In this document: positions 47,015 to 55,635 of the stretch, in pieces
How positions within the stretch are numbered: the stretch's first letter is position 1
Layout of the letters: every line of letters begins with the position of its first letter
Source of the DNA: an uncultured Collinsella sp.
Lineage (GTDB): Bacteria; Actinomycetota; Coriobacteriia; Coriobacteriales; Coriobacteriaceae
Length of the DNA stretch: 64,000 nt
Direction of reading: 5' to 3'
Assembly: GCA_902465265.1 (NCBI GenBank)
Contig: CABQMF010000008.1
Span: forward strand, 1 to 64,000
Notes under the pieces: model-generated
Database searches by the model: none
Seen by the model: only the letters and a program-made list of their open reading frames with translations
Told to the model about the DNA's origin: nothing
Made by a program: the position numbers and the translations under genes

Positions 47015-47047
47015 CCACCACAAAGGTGCCTGTCCCCTTTGTGGTGG
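47015..47047 (-). repeat. 3'-end hairpin with conserved GGGNCAGG loop, copy e
   Basis: On the minus strand CCACCACAAA and TTTGTGGTGG enclose GGGGACAGGCACC, followed by TTTTG. It starts eight bases after the murT-gatD stop and is inverted relative to the plus-strand copies, matching its minus-strand host gene. Confidence 0.8.
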
Positions 47048-47054
47048 CGGGGCG

Positions 47055-49232
47055 TTAGGGGAGGAGCTTCATGGCGGCGTCGTGGGCGGCGTGCTCGTAG
47101 GTGTCGTCGAGGGACTTGAGCGGCAGCAGGGCTGTGGCCTGTGCATCGCCGCGGCGCTTGAGGGCGTGCGCGATGAGCCAGTCGGCGAGCTCGGGGTTCT
47201 TGGGCAGCGCCGGGCCATGCAGGTACGTGCCGATGACGCCCTTGTAGATCAGGCCCTCGAAGCCGTCGTCTCCGTTGTTGCCGGTGCCCGTGACGACGGA
47301 CGTTCCAAGCGGCGTGGCATCTGCGTCGAGCAGGGTGCGGCCGCCGTGGTTCTCGAACCCCACAAAGGGCTCGGGTGCCAGGTCGGTCTTGACGGCGACG
47401 TTGCCGATCAGGCGGTCAGAACCGCGCACGGTTTCGGCGGAAATGACACCCAGACCTTCGATGCGATTCTCGCCCATATAGTATGAACGGCCGAGCAGCT
47501 GATAACTGCCGCAGATAGCAAGCAGCGAGCCGCCGTCCTCAACATAAGCCGCAACCTTGTCTTTTTGAGCGAGCAGCTCGTGCGCCACGGCCAGCTGGTC
47601 GCGATCGGAGCCGCCGCCCATCATGACGATATCGGCGTCGGTGAGATCGAGCGACTCGCCCATACGGACCTCGTCCACGCGCACGGGAATGCCACGCCAG
47701 GCGCAGCGGCGCTCGAGGGCGATGACATTGCCGCCGTCGCCATAGAGGTTGAGGGCATCGGGGTACAGATAGACGATGCGCAGGGGGCGCGAAAGCTCGA
47801 CCGGCGCGACGCCGACGGGGACAGCGCTCCCATCGGCGCGTGTTACGGCGCAGGAGGCAACCGAGCTCGCATCGGTATCCTTAAGCCCGTCGAGCTCCTT
47901 GACCAGCGGCGGAAAGGCCGTGTAGTTGGCGACGGCATAGAAAGTGTCGCCGTCGGCTTCATCCCCAACGGCGCCGATCGCCTGCTCGATATTCGAGATG
48001 ATGGCGGCATCGATGCCGGCGTACTTGAGGCGCACCTGCATGTCGTGCGCGCGCGTGCCGCCGGCAAAGGCGACAAGTCCCGCTGTGTCGGCGATGCGCT
48101 CAAAGTCGACGTCGTAGATCCACGATACATCGTGGCCGTCGGCATCGTTGTCGTTGAGGAAGAAAGCGCAGAGTCTGCCACCTGCTGTTTTAATGGACTG
48201 GATCTGGCGATCGAAGCCTACGGGATTCTTGGCCAGGTTGGCCTCGACGGTTCGGCCGGCGATATTCCAACGGCCCATGCGTCCGCCTGCTGGCACGTAG
48301 GCATCGAGCGTGGGCTGCAGGTGAGCTGCGTCCACGCCCAGCTCGCGTGCCGCAAAGAAGGCCGCGGCAACGTTGTAGACCATGTACAGGCCGTTATAGC
48401 GCGTGGCGATGCGCGTGGCAGGTGCGTCGGCATCGGGTCCAAAGTTCAAGTCAAAGCCGTAGCCGTCGCAGCCGAGCTCCACGCCCGTCACGCGACGGAC
48501 AAGCCCAGGGCGGGCCCAGCCGCACGAGGGGCAATGGTATGCGCCAAGCTGTCCGTACTGCACATAGTCGTACTCCAACGGCGCGTTGCACTGTGAGCAA
48601 AAACGCGAGTCGCTAATGCGGTCGGATTCGGTGTCGGTGGCGCCGTCGATGCCAAAGGCGATGCTTGCATTGGGAACGCGCGCGGCGATTGCGGCACACA
48701 GCGGGTCGTCTGCGTTGTAGATGAGCGTCGTTGCCGGTGAAAGCTCCAGCGCGTGGGCGATGACGTCCTGGGTGTGGTCGATCTCGCCGTAACGGTCCAG
48801 CTGGTCGCGGAACAGGTTGAGCAGCACAAAGTACGTCGGCTTGAGCTTGGGCAGAACGCGTACGGTGTAGAGCTCGTCGCACTCAAAAACGCCCACGCGT
48901 TTGTCGCTGCTGGTGTGCTTAAGGCCGCCGCGGGCCTCGAGCAGAGCGCCCACCACACCAGGCTCCATATTGTTGCCGGCACGGTTGCACACCACGGTAG
49001 CGCCGCTGGCAGCAACTGCGTCGGCGATGAGGTTGGAGGTTGTGGTCTTGCCGTTGGTGCCGGTGATCACCACGCTGCGGTCGACTAGGCTTGCGAGGTC
49101 GCTTAGCAGCTCGGGGTCGATCTTCATGGCGATGCGGCCGGGGAGTACGCCGCCCTGGCGTTTGAGGACAGAACGCAGTCCCCAGCGGGCGATATCGCTC
49201 GAGGTGCAGGCGAGAGATGAGCGGAGGTTCAT
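47055..49232 (-). CDS. MurT-GatD fusion: lipid II isoglutaminyl synthase
   Basis: A 725-residue fusion of two normally separate subunits that amidate the D-Glu of lipid II. Residues 1-470 are MurT: Mur-ligase P-loop VITGTNGKTTTSN, a four-Cys ribbon (FCSQCNAP...YHCPSCGWA) and the DUF1727 end. From about 485 to 725 is GatD: the class I amidotransferase nucleophile in AICGSYQLLG and the His in YLHGPALPKNP. The join (about 465-485) has no stop or shift. Frames in both halves are intact. It acts at the membrane on lipid-linked precursor. Confidence 0.92.
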   Translation of the reverse strand: MNLRSSLACTSSDIARWGLRSVLKRQGGVLPGRIAMKIDPELLSDLASLVDRSVVITGTNGKTTTSNLIADAVAASGATVVCNRAGNNMEPGVVGALLEARGGLKHTSSDKRVGVFECDELYTVRVLPKLKPTYFVLLNLFRDQLDRYGEIDHTQDVIAHALELSPATTLIYNADDPLCAAIAARVPNASIAFGIDGATDTESDRISDSRFCSQCNAPLEYDYVQYGQLGAYHCPSCGWARPGLVRRVTGVELGCDGYGFDLNFGPDADAPATRIATRYNGLYMVYNVAAAFFAARELGVDAAHLQPTLDAYVPAGGRMGRWNIAGRTVEANLAKNPVGFDRQIQSIKTAGGRLCAFFLNDNDADGHDVSWIYDVDFERIADTAGLVAFAGGTRAHDMQVRLKYAGIDAAIISNIEQAIGAVGDEADGDTFYAVANYTAFPPLVKELDGLKDTDASSVASCAVTRADGSAVPVGVAPVELSRPLRIVYLYPDALNLYGDGGNVIALERRCAWRGIPVRVDEVRMGESLDLTDADIVMMGGGSDRDQLAVAHELLAQKDKVAAYVEDGGSLLAICGSYQLLGRSYYMGENRIEGLGVISAETVRGSDRLIGNVAVKTDLAPEPFVGFENHGGRTLLDADATPLGTSVVTGTGNNGDDGFEGLIYKGVIGTYLHGPALPKNPELADWLIAHALKRRGDAQATALLPLKSLDDTYEHAAHDAAMKLLP

Positions 49233-49277
49233 GAAGCCGTTCCTAACATAGATGACATGGTCGGGGCGATCGCGTCG

Positions 49278-50321
49278 CTAAAAGCCGTAGCGGCGCGCAA
49301 ATTCCTGGGCAAGCTGCGATACGTCTTCGCAGGCGTTGGCCCAGGGGGCAAAGTCGGGGGTGTCCGAGATAATGCCGTCGGCTTCCCAAACCGCCTGGTG
49401 CGAGAGGTCCCAGGGGTCGCGCGGCTCGGGTCGGCAGGGAAGATACGGCGTCTGGTACATGGGGTTCAGCAAGAAGAACGCGCCGCCCTCGCACCGGTTA
49501 GCGAACTCACGCAGCGCGCGCGTCGCCGGGCGCATCTTGTTTGTTTTGAACAGCAGAATCGTGCGGGCGAGCAGGTACCAGGGGGAGTTCTCGAGTGCGT
49601 CTGCCCCCATCTGTTCCTCGAGCTGATGTGCCAGGGCAAAAAAACCGTCCTGGTCTTCCAAGCGGGCGAGGGCAAGCAACACGGTGCCGGCGGCCCGGGT
49701 GGGATAACCCTCCGCCTTAAGGACACGGCGAGAATAGTTGGCGGCGGCGCGGTAACGAGCGCTCGCCATGCACAGCTGCGAGATGGCCTCGAGCGTGTGA
49801 AGCCAGCCGATAAGCGCCGGCTCGCTCACGGTAAGGTCTGCTGCGGTGACACCGTCGGCCAAAACATTATTGGCCCAGTAGTGCGGGGCCTCCATATCAA
49901 ACCCGGGCACGCTCTGTTGCAGGTAGTCGGCCGTACTCGTCTCGAGCTTCATCAAGTCGCCCAGGCAGGCATCGACGGGCGTGTCCGCCAGGATGATGGC
50001 GAGCAGCTGGGCATCGAGGACATGCGCATCGACGCGAACAATCTTGAGCAGCTCATCGCGCATGTCGTCGAACAAGCGGTTGCGCGTCTGCTCAAACTCC
50101 TCGTCGCTGCCCATGTCCTCGATGCGGCGAAGCTCGTCAAGCAAATGACGATGAACGCCGGCATAGGACAGCAGCGCTTGGGCATGCTCGGTCTGCGCAT
50201 ACTTTTGAGGGTTTGCGCTGATGTCGTTATGGACAAGCTCGCGTGCTGCATCGGTGAGTTCGGGGTGCGACGCAACGTAAGCGCGCTCCAGGTAGGCGGG
50301 GATGTAGACGCTCGGATCCAT
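49278..50321 (-). CDS. Helical-repeat protein of unknown function, paralogue 2
   Basis: A 347-residue soluble protein, predicted almost wholly helical, with TPR-like spacing (RYRAAANYSRRVLKAEGYPTRAAGTVLLALARLEDQDGFFALAHQLEEQ). It resembles the gene just upstream over that block. Its ATG overlaps the upstream stop (TAATG), so the two are co-translated. I see no catalytic motif. A role as paired scaffold subunits is only a guess. Confidence 0.7.
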   Translation of the reverse strand: MDPSVYIPAYLERAYVASHPELTDAARELVHNDISANPQKYAQTEHAQALLSYAGVHRHLLDELRRIEDMGSDEEFEQTRNRLFDDMRDELLKIVRVDAHVLDAQLLAIILADTPVDACLGDLMKLETSTADYLQQSVPGFDMEAPHYWANNVLADGVTAADLTVSEPALIGWLHTLEAISQLCMASARYRAAANYSRRVLKAEGYPTRAAGTVLLALARLEDQDGFFALAHQLEEQMGADALENSPWYLLARTILLFKTNKMRPATRALREFANRCEGGAFFLLNPMYQTPYLPCRPEPRDPWDLSHQAVWEADGIISDTPDFAPWANACEDVSQLAQEFARRYGF

Positions 50322-51397
50322 TAGAGGTCTCCTCCCTTAAATGGAAGCCCCTGCTCGGCTGCGCGTAGGATGCGCCCGTCGATTTGGGAGCGCACGATGT
50401 CGTTGGTGGCGACCCAGGCGGCAAAGCTGGCGTTGTCGGGGGCGCCCAGGCCCTCCTGCAGCACCGGCGTCGCCTCGGACAGGGCAAGGACAAGCTCATC
50501 GGTGGAGCCCGGACCTACGTTGACGCGGGCATAGACGCCATCGGGAAACTCGGTTTGGAAGTAGAGCGCCTCGGCTGCGTGCGGGCACGAGCGTGCGAGG
50601 ATGCGCAAGTAGTGCTCGGCGCCTTCGTAGTCCAGCTCGCGCCAGGCTGCGCTCATCAATGCGATGAGCGTCCACGGGTCCAAGTCGCGCTCTGCGTCCT
50701 TGGGACGGCGGCGCAGCGGCGTGTTGGCAAGATAGGGCACGGAGTGGGCGGAGCGAAAACGCTTGAGCTCCTCGGCAGGGTATTCGAGCTTTGCCATGGC
50801 AAGCATCGCGGTATGGCGGACGCCGGCGGGGTCGTTGGGCGCAAAGTCCAGGCTGCGATTCGCGGCATCCAGCGACATGCGGTAGCGGCCGCTAATGAGC
50901 GCGCGCGATGCCAAGGCGGCAAGCCAGCGCAGGTAGGGACGGCGGGTCAGGTCGCCTGCGGCCTCACGCTCGTAGGGGTCCTGCGCCGAGGCGATCTTGA
51001 GCGCCAGATCGTGCTCCACCTCGTCGCACTTGGACACCAGATACTGTACGTATTCCTCGTTGGACTCGGCGGTGAGCGCCGTCAGCATGCGCTGGGCATC
51101 CCAGTTGCTCGGGTCGAGCGCGGCTGCCTCGCGGAGCATGTTCTCGGCTGCGGCTTCTTCTTGCTCTGCCTGGGCATCGTCAGGGATAAAGGGGATGCGA
51201 TAGTCGACGGCCTCGACCACCTTGGCAATCAGGTGTCCGGCGCGGTCGCGGTCGTGCACGATGAGCGGCGCGGGGTTACGGGTGAATTGCTCCATCAGAC
51301 GCTCTACGGCGGGGCCGTCGGTGAGTGGAATATTGTCGCGGCGCAAGGCCTCAAGAACGAGGCGATGGCAATCCTCTTGAATGGGATCGAATGCCAT
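50321..51397 (-). CDS. Helical-repeat protein of unknown function, paralogue 1
   Basis: A 358-residue helical protein with TPR-like repeats (AAALDPSNWDAQRMLTAL; RYRMSLDAANRSLDFAPNDPAGVRHTAMLAMAKLEYPAEELKRFRSAH). The second block aligns by eye with the following gene, suggesting an old duplication. The overall form recalls ST7-like or tetratricopeptide proteins. The ATG at 51397 has AAAGGAGG upstream. No signal peptide. Confidence 0.7.
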   Translation of the reverse strand: MAFDPIQEDCHRLVLEALRRDNIPLTDGPAVERLMEQFTRNPAPLIVHDRDRAGHLIAKVVEAVDYRIPFIPDDAQAEQEEAAAENMLREAAALDPSNWDAQRMLTALTAESNEEYVQYLVSKCDEVEHDLALKIASAQDPYEREAAGDLTRRPYLRWLAALASRALISGRYRMSLDAANRSLDFAPNDPAGVRHTAMLAMAKLEYPAEELKRFRSAHSVPYLANTPLRRRPKDAERDLDPWTLIALMSAAWRELDYEGAEHYLRILARSCPHAAEALYFQTEFPDGVYARVNVGPGSTDELVLALSEATPVLQEGLGAPDNASFAAWVATNDIVRSQIDGRILRAAEQGLPFKGGDL

Positions 51398-51895
51398 GGG
51401 GCCTCCTTTGCTGCGGTTAGGGTTCAAATATCTCTATATAAAGTTCTAGTTTACCCGCATGTGGCACACCGGGGGTGCCGCACTTGGACTTGCACCTTTG
51501 CACCACGAAGACGGATGTCGCACAAATGTCGGCACCTCGGTTGCACGGGTGGTATCACAGTGCCGTAAACGGTCGATTTTTGGCGGCGAACGGGGCACAT
51601 TTTGGAGGGGTACCGTCCTGCCCGGGATATGTGGTCAACCCTGATAAAACGTTTGCCCAGCTTGGGAGTATGAATGCCCCACAAGGGTCTTCAGGGATAG
51701 AAAAAACGTTTCATCATTATCGGCTTTAGGTGAATAACTGACCAACCAGAACGGTAAAATAGTGATTGTCTGAGCGTTGAGACGTTTTGACATTGCGTCG
51801 CTATCGCCGGCGACGCACAAAATGGTCCTAACGGAGCCAATCGGGTGCTCCGTTATATACGCAAGTCTAAGAGGGGCTTGTTTAGGAGGCACAGT
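51398..51895. promoter_or_regulatory. Divergent regulatory region before the alcohol dehydrogenase
   Basis: About 500 bp without a gene. It holds AAAACGTTT at 51646-51654 and 51703-51711 and the inverse-like ACGTTTTG at 51782-51789, which look like LacI/CcpA-type half sites. A leader hairpin ACGGAGC/GCTCCGT lies at about 51833-51855, shortly before the ribosome site AGGAGG. Confidence 0.4.
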
Positions 51896-53119
51896 ATGGG
51901 ACGTTTTACCAATCCTCGCGATCTGTACTTTGGTGAGGGCGCTCGCCACGAGGTGAAGAACCTCAAGGGCAAGAAGGCCATCATCGTTTCTGGCGGCAGC
52001 TCTATGCGCCGCGGCGGGTTCCTGCAGGACGTTGAGGCCGACCTCAAAGAGGGCGGTTTCGAGGTCAAGCTGTTCGAGGGCGTCGAGTCCGACCCGTCCA
52101 TTGAGACGGTCATGAAGGGCGCCGAGGCCATGCGCGAGTTCGAGCCCGACTGGATTATCGCCATCGGCGGCGGCTCGCCCATCGATGCCGCTAAGGCCAT
52201 GTGGGTCTTCTACGAGTATCCCGAGGAGTCCTTCGATAACATCATCCAGCCGTTCAGCTTCCCCGAGCTGCGTCAGAAGGCTCACTTCTGCGCCATCTCC
52301 TCTACCTCCGGCACCGCTACCGAGGTCACTGCCTTCTCCGTCATCACCGACTACGCCAAGGGCATCAAGTACCCGCTGGCCGACTTCAACATCACTCCTG
52401 ATGTCGCCATCGTCGACCCCGAGCTCACCTACACCATGCCCGCCAAGCTGTGCGCTCATACCGGCATGGACGCTCTGACCCATTGCATGGAGGCCTACGT
52501 TTCCACCTGCGCCTCTATGTTCACCGACGCCAACGCTCTGCACGGCATCCGCGAGATCGTCGAGTGGCTGCCCAAGTCCTATGCTGGCGACCATGAGGCC
52601 CGTCAGCACATGCACGAGGCTCAGTGCATCGCCGGTATCGCTTTCTCCTCGGGCCTGCTCGGCATCGTTCACTCCATGGCTCACAAGACCGGTGCTGCCT
52701 TCGAGAACGGTCACATCATCCACGGTGCTGCTAACGCCATGTACCTGGGCAAGGTCATCCAGTGGAACTCCAAGGACCCGCGTGCTGCCGAGCGTTATGC
52801 TTACGTGGCCAAGGAGATCCTGCACCTTCCCGGCGAGACCAACGAGGAGCTCATCGCTGCGCTCGTCCAGAAGATTCGCGACCTCAACGACCAGCTCAAC
52901 ATTCCGCAGTCCATCAAGGATTACGCGAATGGTGGCGTGAAGGTCGACGCCGAGAACCCGCAGATGGTTTCCGAGGAGGAGTTCCTCGCCAAGCTGCCCG
53001 AGATCGCCGCGAACGCCGAGCAGGACGCCTGCACGCCGGAGAACCCGCGTGAGACCAAGGCTGCCGACTTCGAGAAGATCCTCAAGGCCTGCTACTACGA
53101 CACCGACATCGATTTCTAA
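51896..53119 (+). CDS. Iron-containing alcohol dehydrogenase
   Basis: A 407-residue group III alcohol dehydrogenase that reduces aldehydes or oxidises alcohols with NAD(P)H. The nucleotide motif is GGGSPIDAAKAMW. Iron ligands are expected in HTGMDALTHCMEAYVS and in HSMAHKTGAAFENGHIIHGAANA. It resembles the butanol-dehydrogenase-like subgroup. The ATG at 51896 follows AGGAGG. A terminator separates it from the next family member. Confidence 0.9.
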   Translation: MGRFTNPRDLYFGEGARHEVKNLKGKKAIIVSGGSSMRRGGFLQDVEADLKEGGFEVKLFEGVESDPSIETVMKGAEAMREFEPDWIIAIGGGSPIDAAKAMWVFYEYPEESFDNIIQPFSFPELRQKAHFCAISSTSGTATEVTAFSVITDYAKGIKYPLADFNITPDVAIVDPELTYTMPAKLCAHTGMDALTHCMEAYVSTCASMFTDANALHGIREIVEWLPKSYAGDHEARQHMHEAQCIAGIAFSSGLLGIVHSMAHKTGAAFENGHIIHGAANAMYLGKVIQWNSKDPRAAERYAYVAKEILHLPGETNEELIAALVQKIRDLNDQLNIPQSIKDYANGGVKVDAENPQMVSEEEFLAKLPEIAANAEQDACTPENPRETKAADFEKILKACYYDTDIDF

Positions 53120-53140
53120 TCGACTCTTGTTATCGTAACG

Positions 53141-53181
53141 AGGGGCTCCGCACGTATCCGTACGGAGCCCCTTTCTTTTTT
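53141..53181 (+). terminator. Terminator of the iron alcohol dehydrogenase
   Basis: AGGGGCTCCG and CGGAGCCCCT pair, followed by a T-rich run. Confidence 0.92.
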
Positions 53182-53202
53182 CTTTTAGAGAATGGGATAG
53201 TT

Positions 53203-54303
53203 ATGGCTGCAATTTTCAATAGCCCCAGCAAGTACATCCAGGGTCCGGACGAGCTCGCCAAGCTCGGCTCCTATGTCGAGCCGCTCGGCGCTAAGGCCCT
53301 CGTCATCGTGACGCCTTCGGGCAAGAAGCGCGTCGGTGCCAAGATCGAGGGCGGCTTTGCCGAGGCTAAGGCCGAGCTGCTGTTTGAGGACTTTAACGGC
53401 GAGTGCTCCAAGGGCGAGGTCGATCGCCTGGTTGCGCTCGCCCGCGACAACGGTTGCGACATCATCGTCGGCGTTGGTGGCGGCAAGATCCTCGACACCG
53501 CGAAGGCCGTCGCCTATTACCTGGAGTCCCCGGTTATCATTTGCCCCACCATTGCTTCGACCGATGCCCCGTGCTCGGCGCTCTCGGTGCTTTATACCGA
53601 TGACGGCCAGTTCGACAAGTACCTCTTCCTTAAGGCAAACCCCAACATTGTCCTGATGGATACGACGGTTATCGCGGCGAGCCCGGTGCGCCTGACGGTT
53701 TCCGGTATGGGCGATGCGCTCGCAACCTACTTTGAGGCCCAGGCGACGCATGATGCCGACGGTGGTACTTGTGCCGGCGGCAAGGGCGGAATGGCCGGCC
53801 TGGCGCTCGCCAAGCTCTGCTATGAGACGCTTATGGCCGATGGCGTCAAGGCCAAGGTTGCGCTGGAGAAGGGTGCGCTCACGCCTGCCGTCGAGCACAT
53901 CATTGAGGCCAACACGCTGCTTTCGGGCATTGGCTTTGAGAGCTCGGGCCTTGCTGCTGCTCATGCCATCCACAATGGCCTGACGATGCTGCCCGAGTGC
54001 CACAGCATGTATCACGGCGAGAAGGTCGCCTTTGGCACTATCGTCCAGCTGGTACTCGAGGATGCTCCGACTGAGAAGCTTGAGGAAGTCTTGGGCTTCT
54101 GCATTGAGCTGGGCCTGCCGGTCACGATGAAGGAGCTGGGCGTTGCCGAGGTTACGCGCGAGAAGGCCATGATTGTTGCCGAGGCCGCGTGCGCGCCCGA
54201 GGACACCATGTGCAACATGCCGTTTGAGGTGACGCCCGAGATGGTCGCAAACGCCATCCTGGGTGCCGACGCGCTGGGCCACTACTATCTCATGGATGAG
54301 TAA
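53203..54303 (+). CDS. gldA: Glycerol dehydrogenase
   Basis: A 366-residue NAD-dependent polyol dehydrogenase that converts glycerol to dihydroxyacetone. Typical parts are SPSKYIQGPDELAKLG, GVGGGKILDTAKAVAYY, ASTDAPCSALSVLYT and the zinc ligand regions GMGDALATYFEA and AHAIHNGLT...HGEKVAFG. It begins with ATG 22 bases after the preceding terminator. Full family length. Confidence 0.92.
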   Translation: MAAIFNSPSKYIQGPDELAKLGSYVEPLGAKALVIVTPSGKKRVGAKIEGGFAEAKAELLFEDFNGECSKGEVDRLVALARDNGCDIIVGVGGGKILDTAKAVAYYLESPVIICPTIASTDAPCSALSVLYTDDGQFDKYLFLKANPNIVLMDTTVIAASPVRLTVSGMGDALATYFEAQATHDADGGTCAGGKGGMAGLALAKLCYETLMADGVKAKVALEKGALTPAVEHIIEANTLLSGIGFESSGLAAAHAIHNGLTMLPECHSMYHGEKVAFGTIVQLVLEDAPTEKLEEVLGFCIELGLPVTMKELGVAEVTREKAMIVAEAACAPEDTMCNMPFEVTPEMVANAILGADALGHYYLMDE

Positions 54304-54315
54304 ATCAAGCTAAGG

Positions 54316-54351
54316 AAGGGGCAAAGCCAGCAGATGGCTTTGCCCCTTTTT
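54316..54351 (+). terminator. Terminator of gldA
   Basis: AAGGGGCAAAGCC and GGCTTTGCCCCTT pair, followed by a T run. Confidence 0.92.
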
Positions 54352-54355
54352 GCTA

Positions 54356-54386
54356 TGGTGCAAAGGGGTCAGGTTGCTTTGCACCA
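54356..54386 (+). repeat. 3'-end hairpin with conserved GGGNCAGG loop, copy f (different stem)
   Basis: TGGTGCAAAG pairs with CTTTGCACCA around GGGTCAGGTTG. The stem is unrelated to the CCACCACAAA stem, but the loop and sense match the family. It lies just past the canonical gldA terminator. Confidence 0.7.
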
Positions 54387-54416
54387 ATTGTTGTTGATGA
54401 AAGGGCGGATTCTCGT

Positions 54417-55484
54417 ATGGCGCTTCCCATGGTTTATGGCGGTCCCGGTCGGTATGTTCAGGGGCCGGGTGAGCTCTCGCGTCAGGGCAGGTATTTGTCA
54501 TGGTTGGGCTGCGCTGCCTATGTCCTGTTTGACCAGGGCACCGAGGATCGGCTGTGCAGGCAGATCGTCGATGGATTTCTGGACGAAGATCTAAGCGAGC
54601 CATTCTTTAAGATCTATAACGGTCCGTGTACGGAAGAGGCCGTTGTAAAAATGGCTAAGGAAGCCCAGGCCGAGTATTGCGACATGGTGGTGGGTATTGG
54701 CGGCGGCAAGATGCTCGATATCGCCAAGGCCGTTGCGTTTTATGCCGAGTTGCCGTTGTGCGTATGTCCCACGGCGGCGTCGATGGACGGTCCGTGCAGT
54801 GCGATTTCGGTGCTGTATCACGAGGATGGGTCGTTCGACCGCTACCTGATGCTCGAGAAGAATCCGGACCTGGTCGTGGTCGATACCAACGTGGTCGCGG
54901 CGGCCCCACTGCGTATGACGGTCGCTGGCATGGGCGATGCGCTGGCAACGTACTTCGAGGCGCGTTCGTGCGCCGCGGCGCACGGCGTCAACGAACACGG
55001 TGGCGCGCCGGGACACTTGGCCTTGGTTGCGGCTCGTGCCTGCTATGACGCACTCATGGAGTGCGGCGTCGCTGCCAAGCGCGACCTCAAAAAGGGCCGT
55101 ACATCGCCGGCAGTTGAGCGCCTGATCGAGTGCAATATTCTGCTCTCGGGTGTTGGCTTTGAGAGCGGTGGCTTGGCGCTGGCGCATGCCATCGCCAACG
55201 GCTTGACGATTTTGCCCGAGTGCAAGGCCATGCATGGTGAAGCCGTGGCATTTGGCCTGGTGGTGCAGCTGCGCCTGGAGCGTGCGCCCGAGCTTGATCA
55301 GGTGCTCGAGTTTTGCCAGCGCGTCGGTCTGCCGACGACGCTCGAGGAGCTAGGCCTTGACGAGATTTCCGATGCCGACTTGATGAGCGTTGCAGATGCG
55401 GCCTTTAGAAACGAACGCAATATGGCTAACGAACAGGCCAAGGTGACCAAACAAAAGCTCGTGCAGCTCATGCGCGAGGCATAG
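54417..55484 (+). CDS. Glycerol dehydrogenase paralogue
   Basis: A 355-residue relative of the upstream gldA. It shares GPGRYVQGPGELSRQG, GIGGGKMLDIAKAVAFY, ASMDGPCSAISVLYH, GMGDALATYFEAR and AHAIANGLT...HGEAVAFG. The N-terminal strand is more divergent (LSWLGCAAYVLFDQGTE). Metal and NAD sites are kept, so it is likely active with another polyol or hydroxyketone. The ribosome site is AAAGGG at some distance from the ATG. Confidence 0.88.
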   Translation: MALPMVYGGPGRYVQGPGELSRQGRYLSWLGCAAYVLFDQGTEDRLCRQIVDGFLDEDLSEPFFKIYNGPCTEEAVVKMAKEAQAEYCDMVVGIGGGKMLDIAKAVAFYAELPLCVCPTAASMDGPCSAISVLYHEDGSFDRYLMLEKNPDLVVVDTNVVAAAPLRMTVAGMGDALATYFEARSCAAAHGVNEHGGAPGHLALVAARACYDALMECGVAAKRDLKKGRTSPAVERLIECNILLSGVGFESGGLALAHAIANGLTILPECKAMHGEAVAFGLVVQLRLERAPELDQVLEFCQRVGLPTTLEELGLDEISDADLMSVADAAFRNERNMANEQAKVTKQKLVQLMREA

Positions 55485-55635
55485 CTTGGCTCTTGATCGG
55501 CCTTGTGCGATCGAGGCGGCGATAGGCCATGGGCTATTTGCCGCAAAGATGCGCCGCGTGTAATTTGCCCGAGGCGTGGGCCGATAGCGTATCATTATCT
55601 CTTGCTTGTTTGCACTGCTCAGGGAGGGGCCGCGC

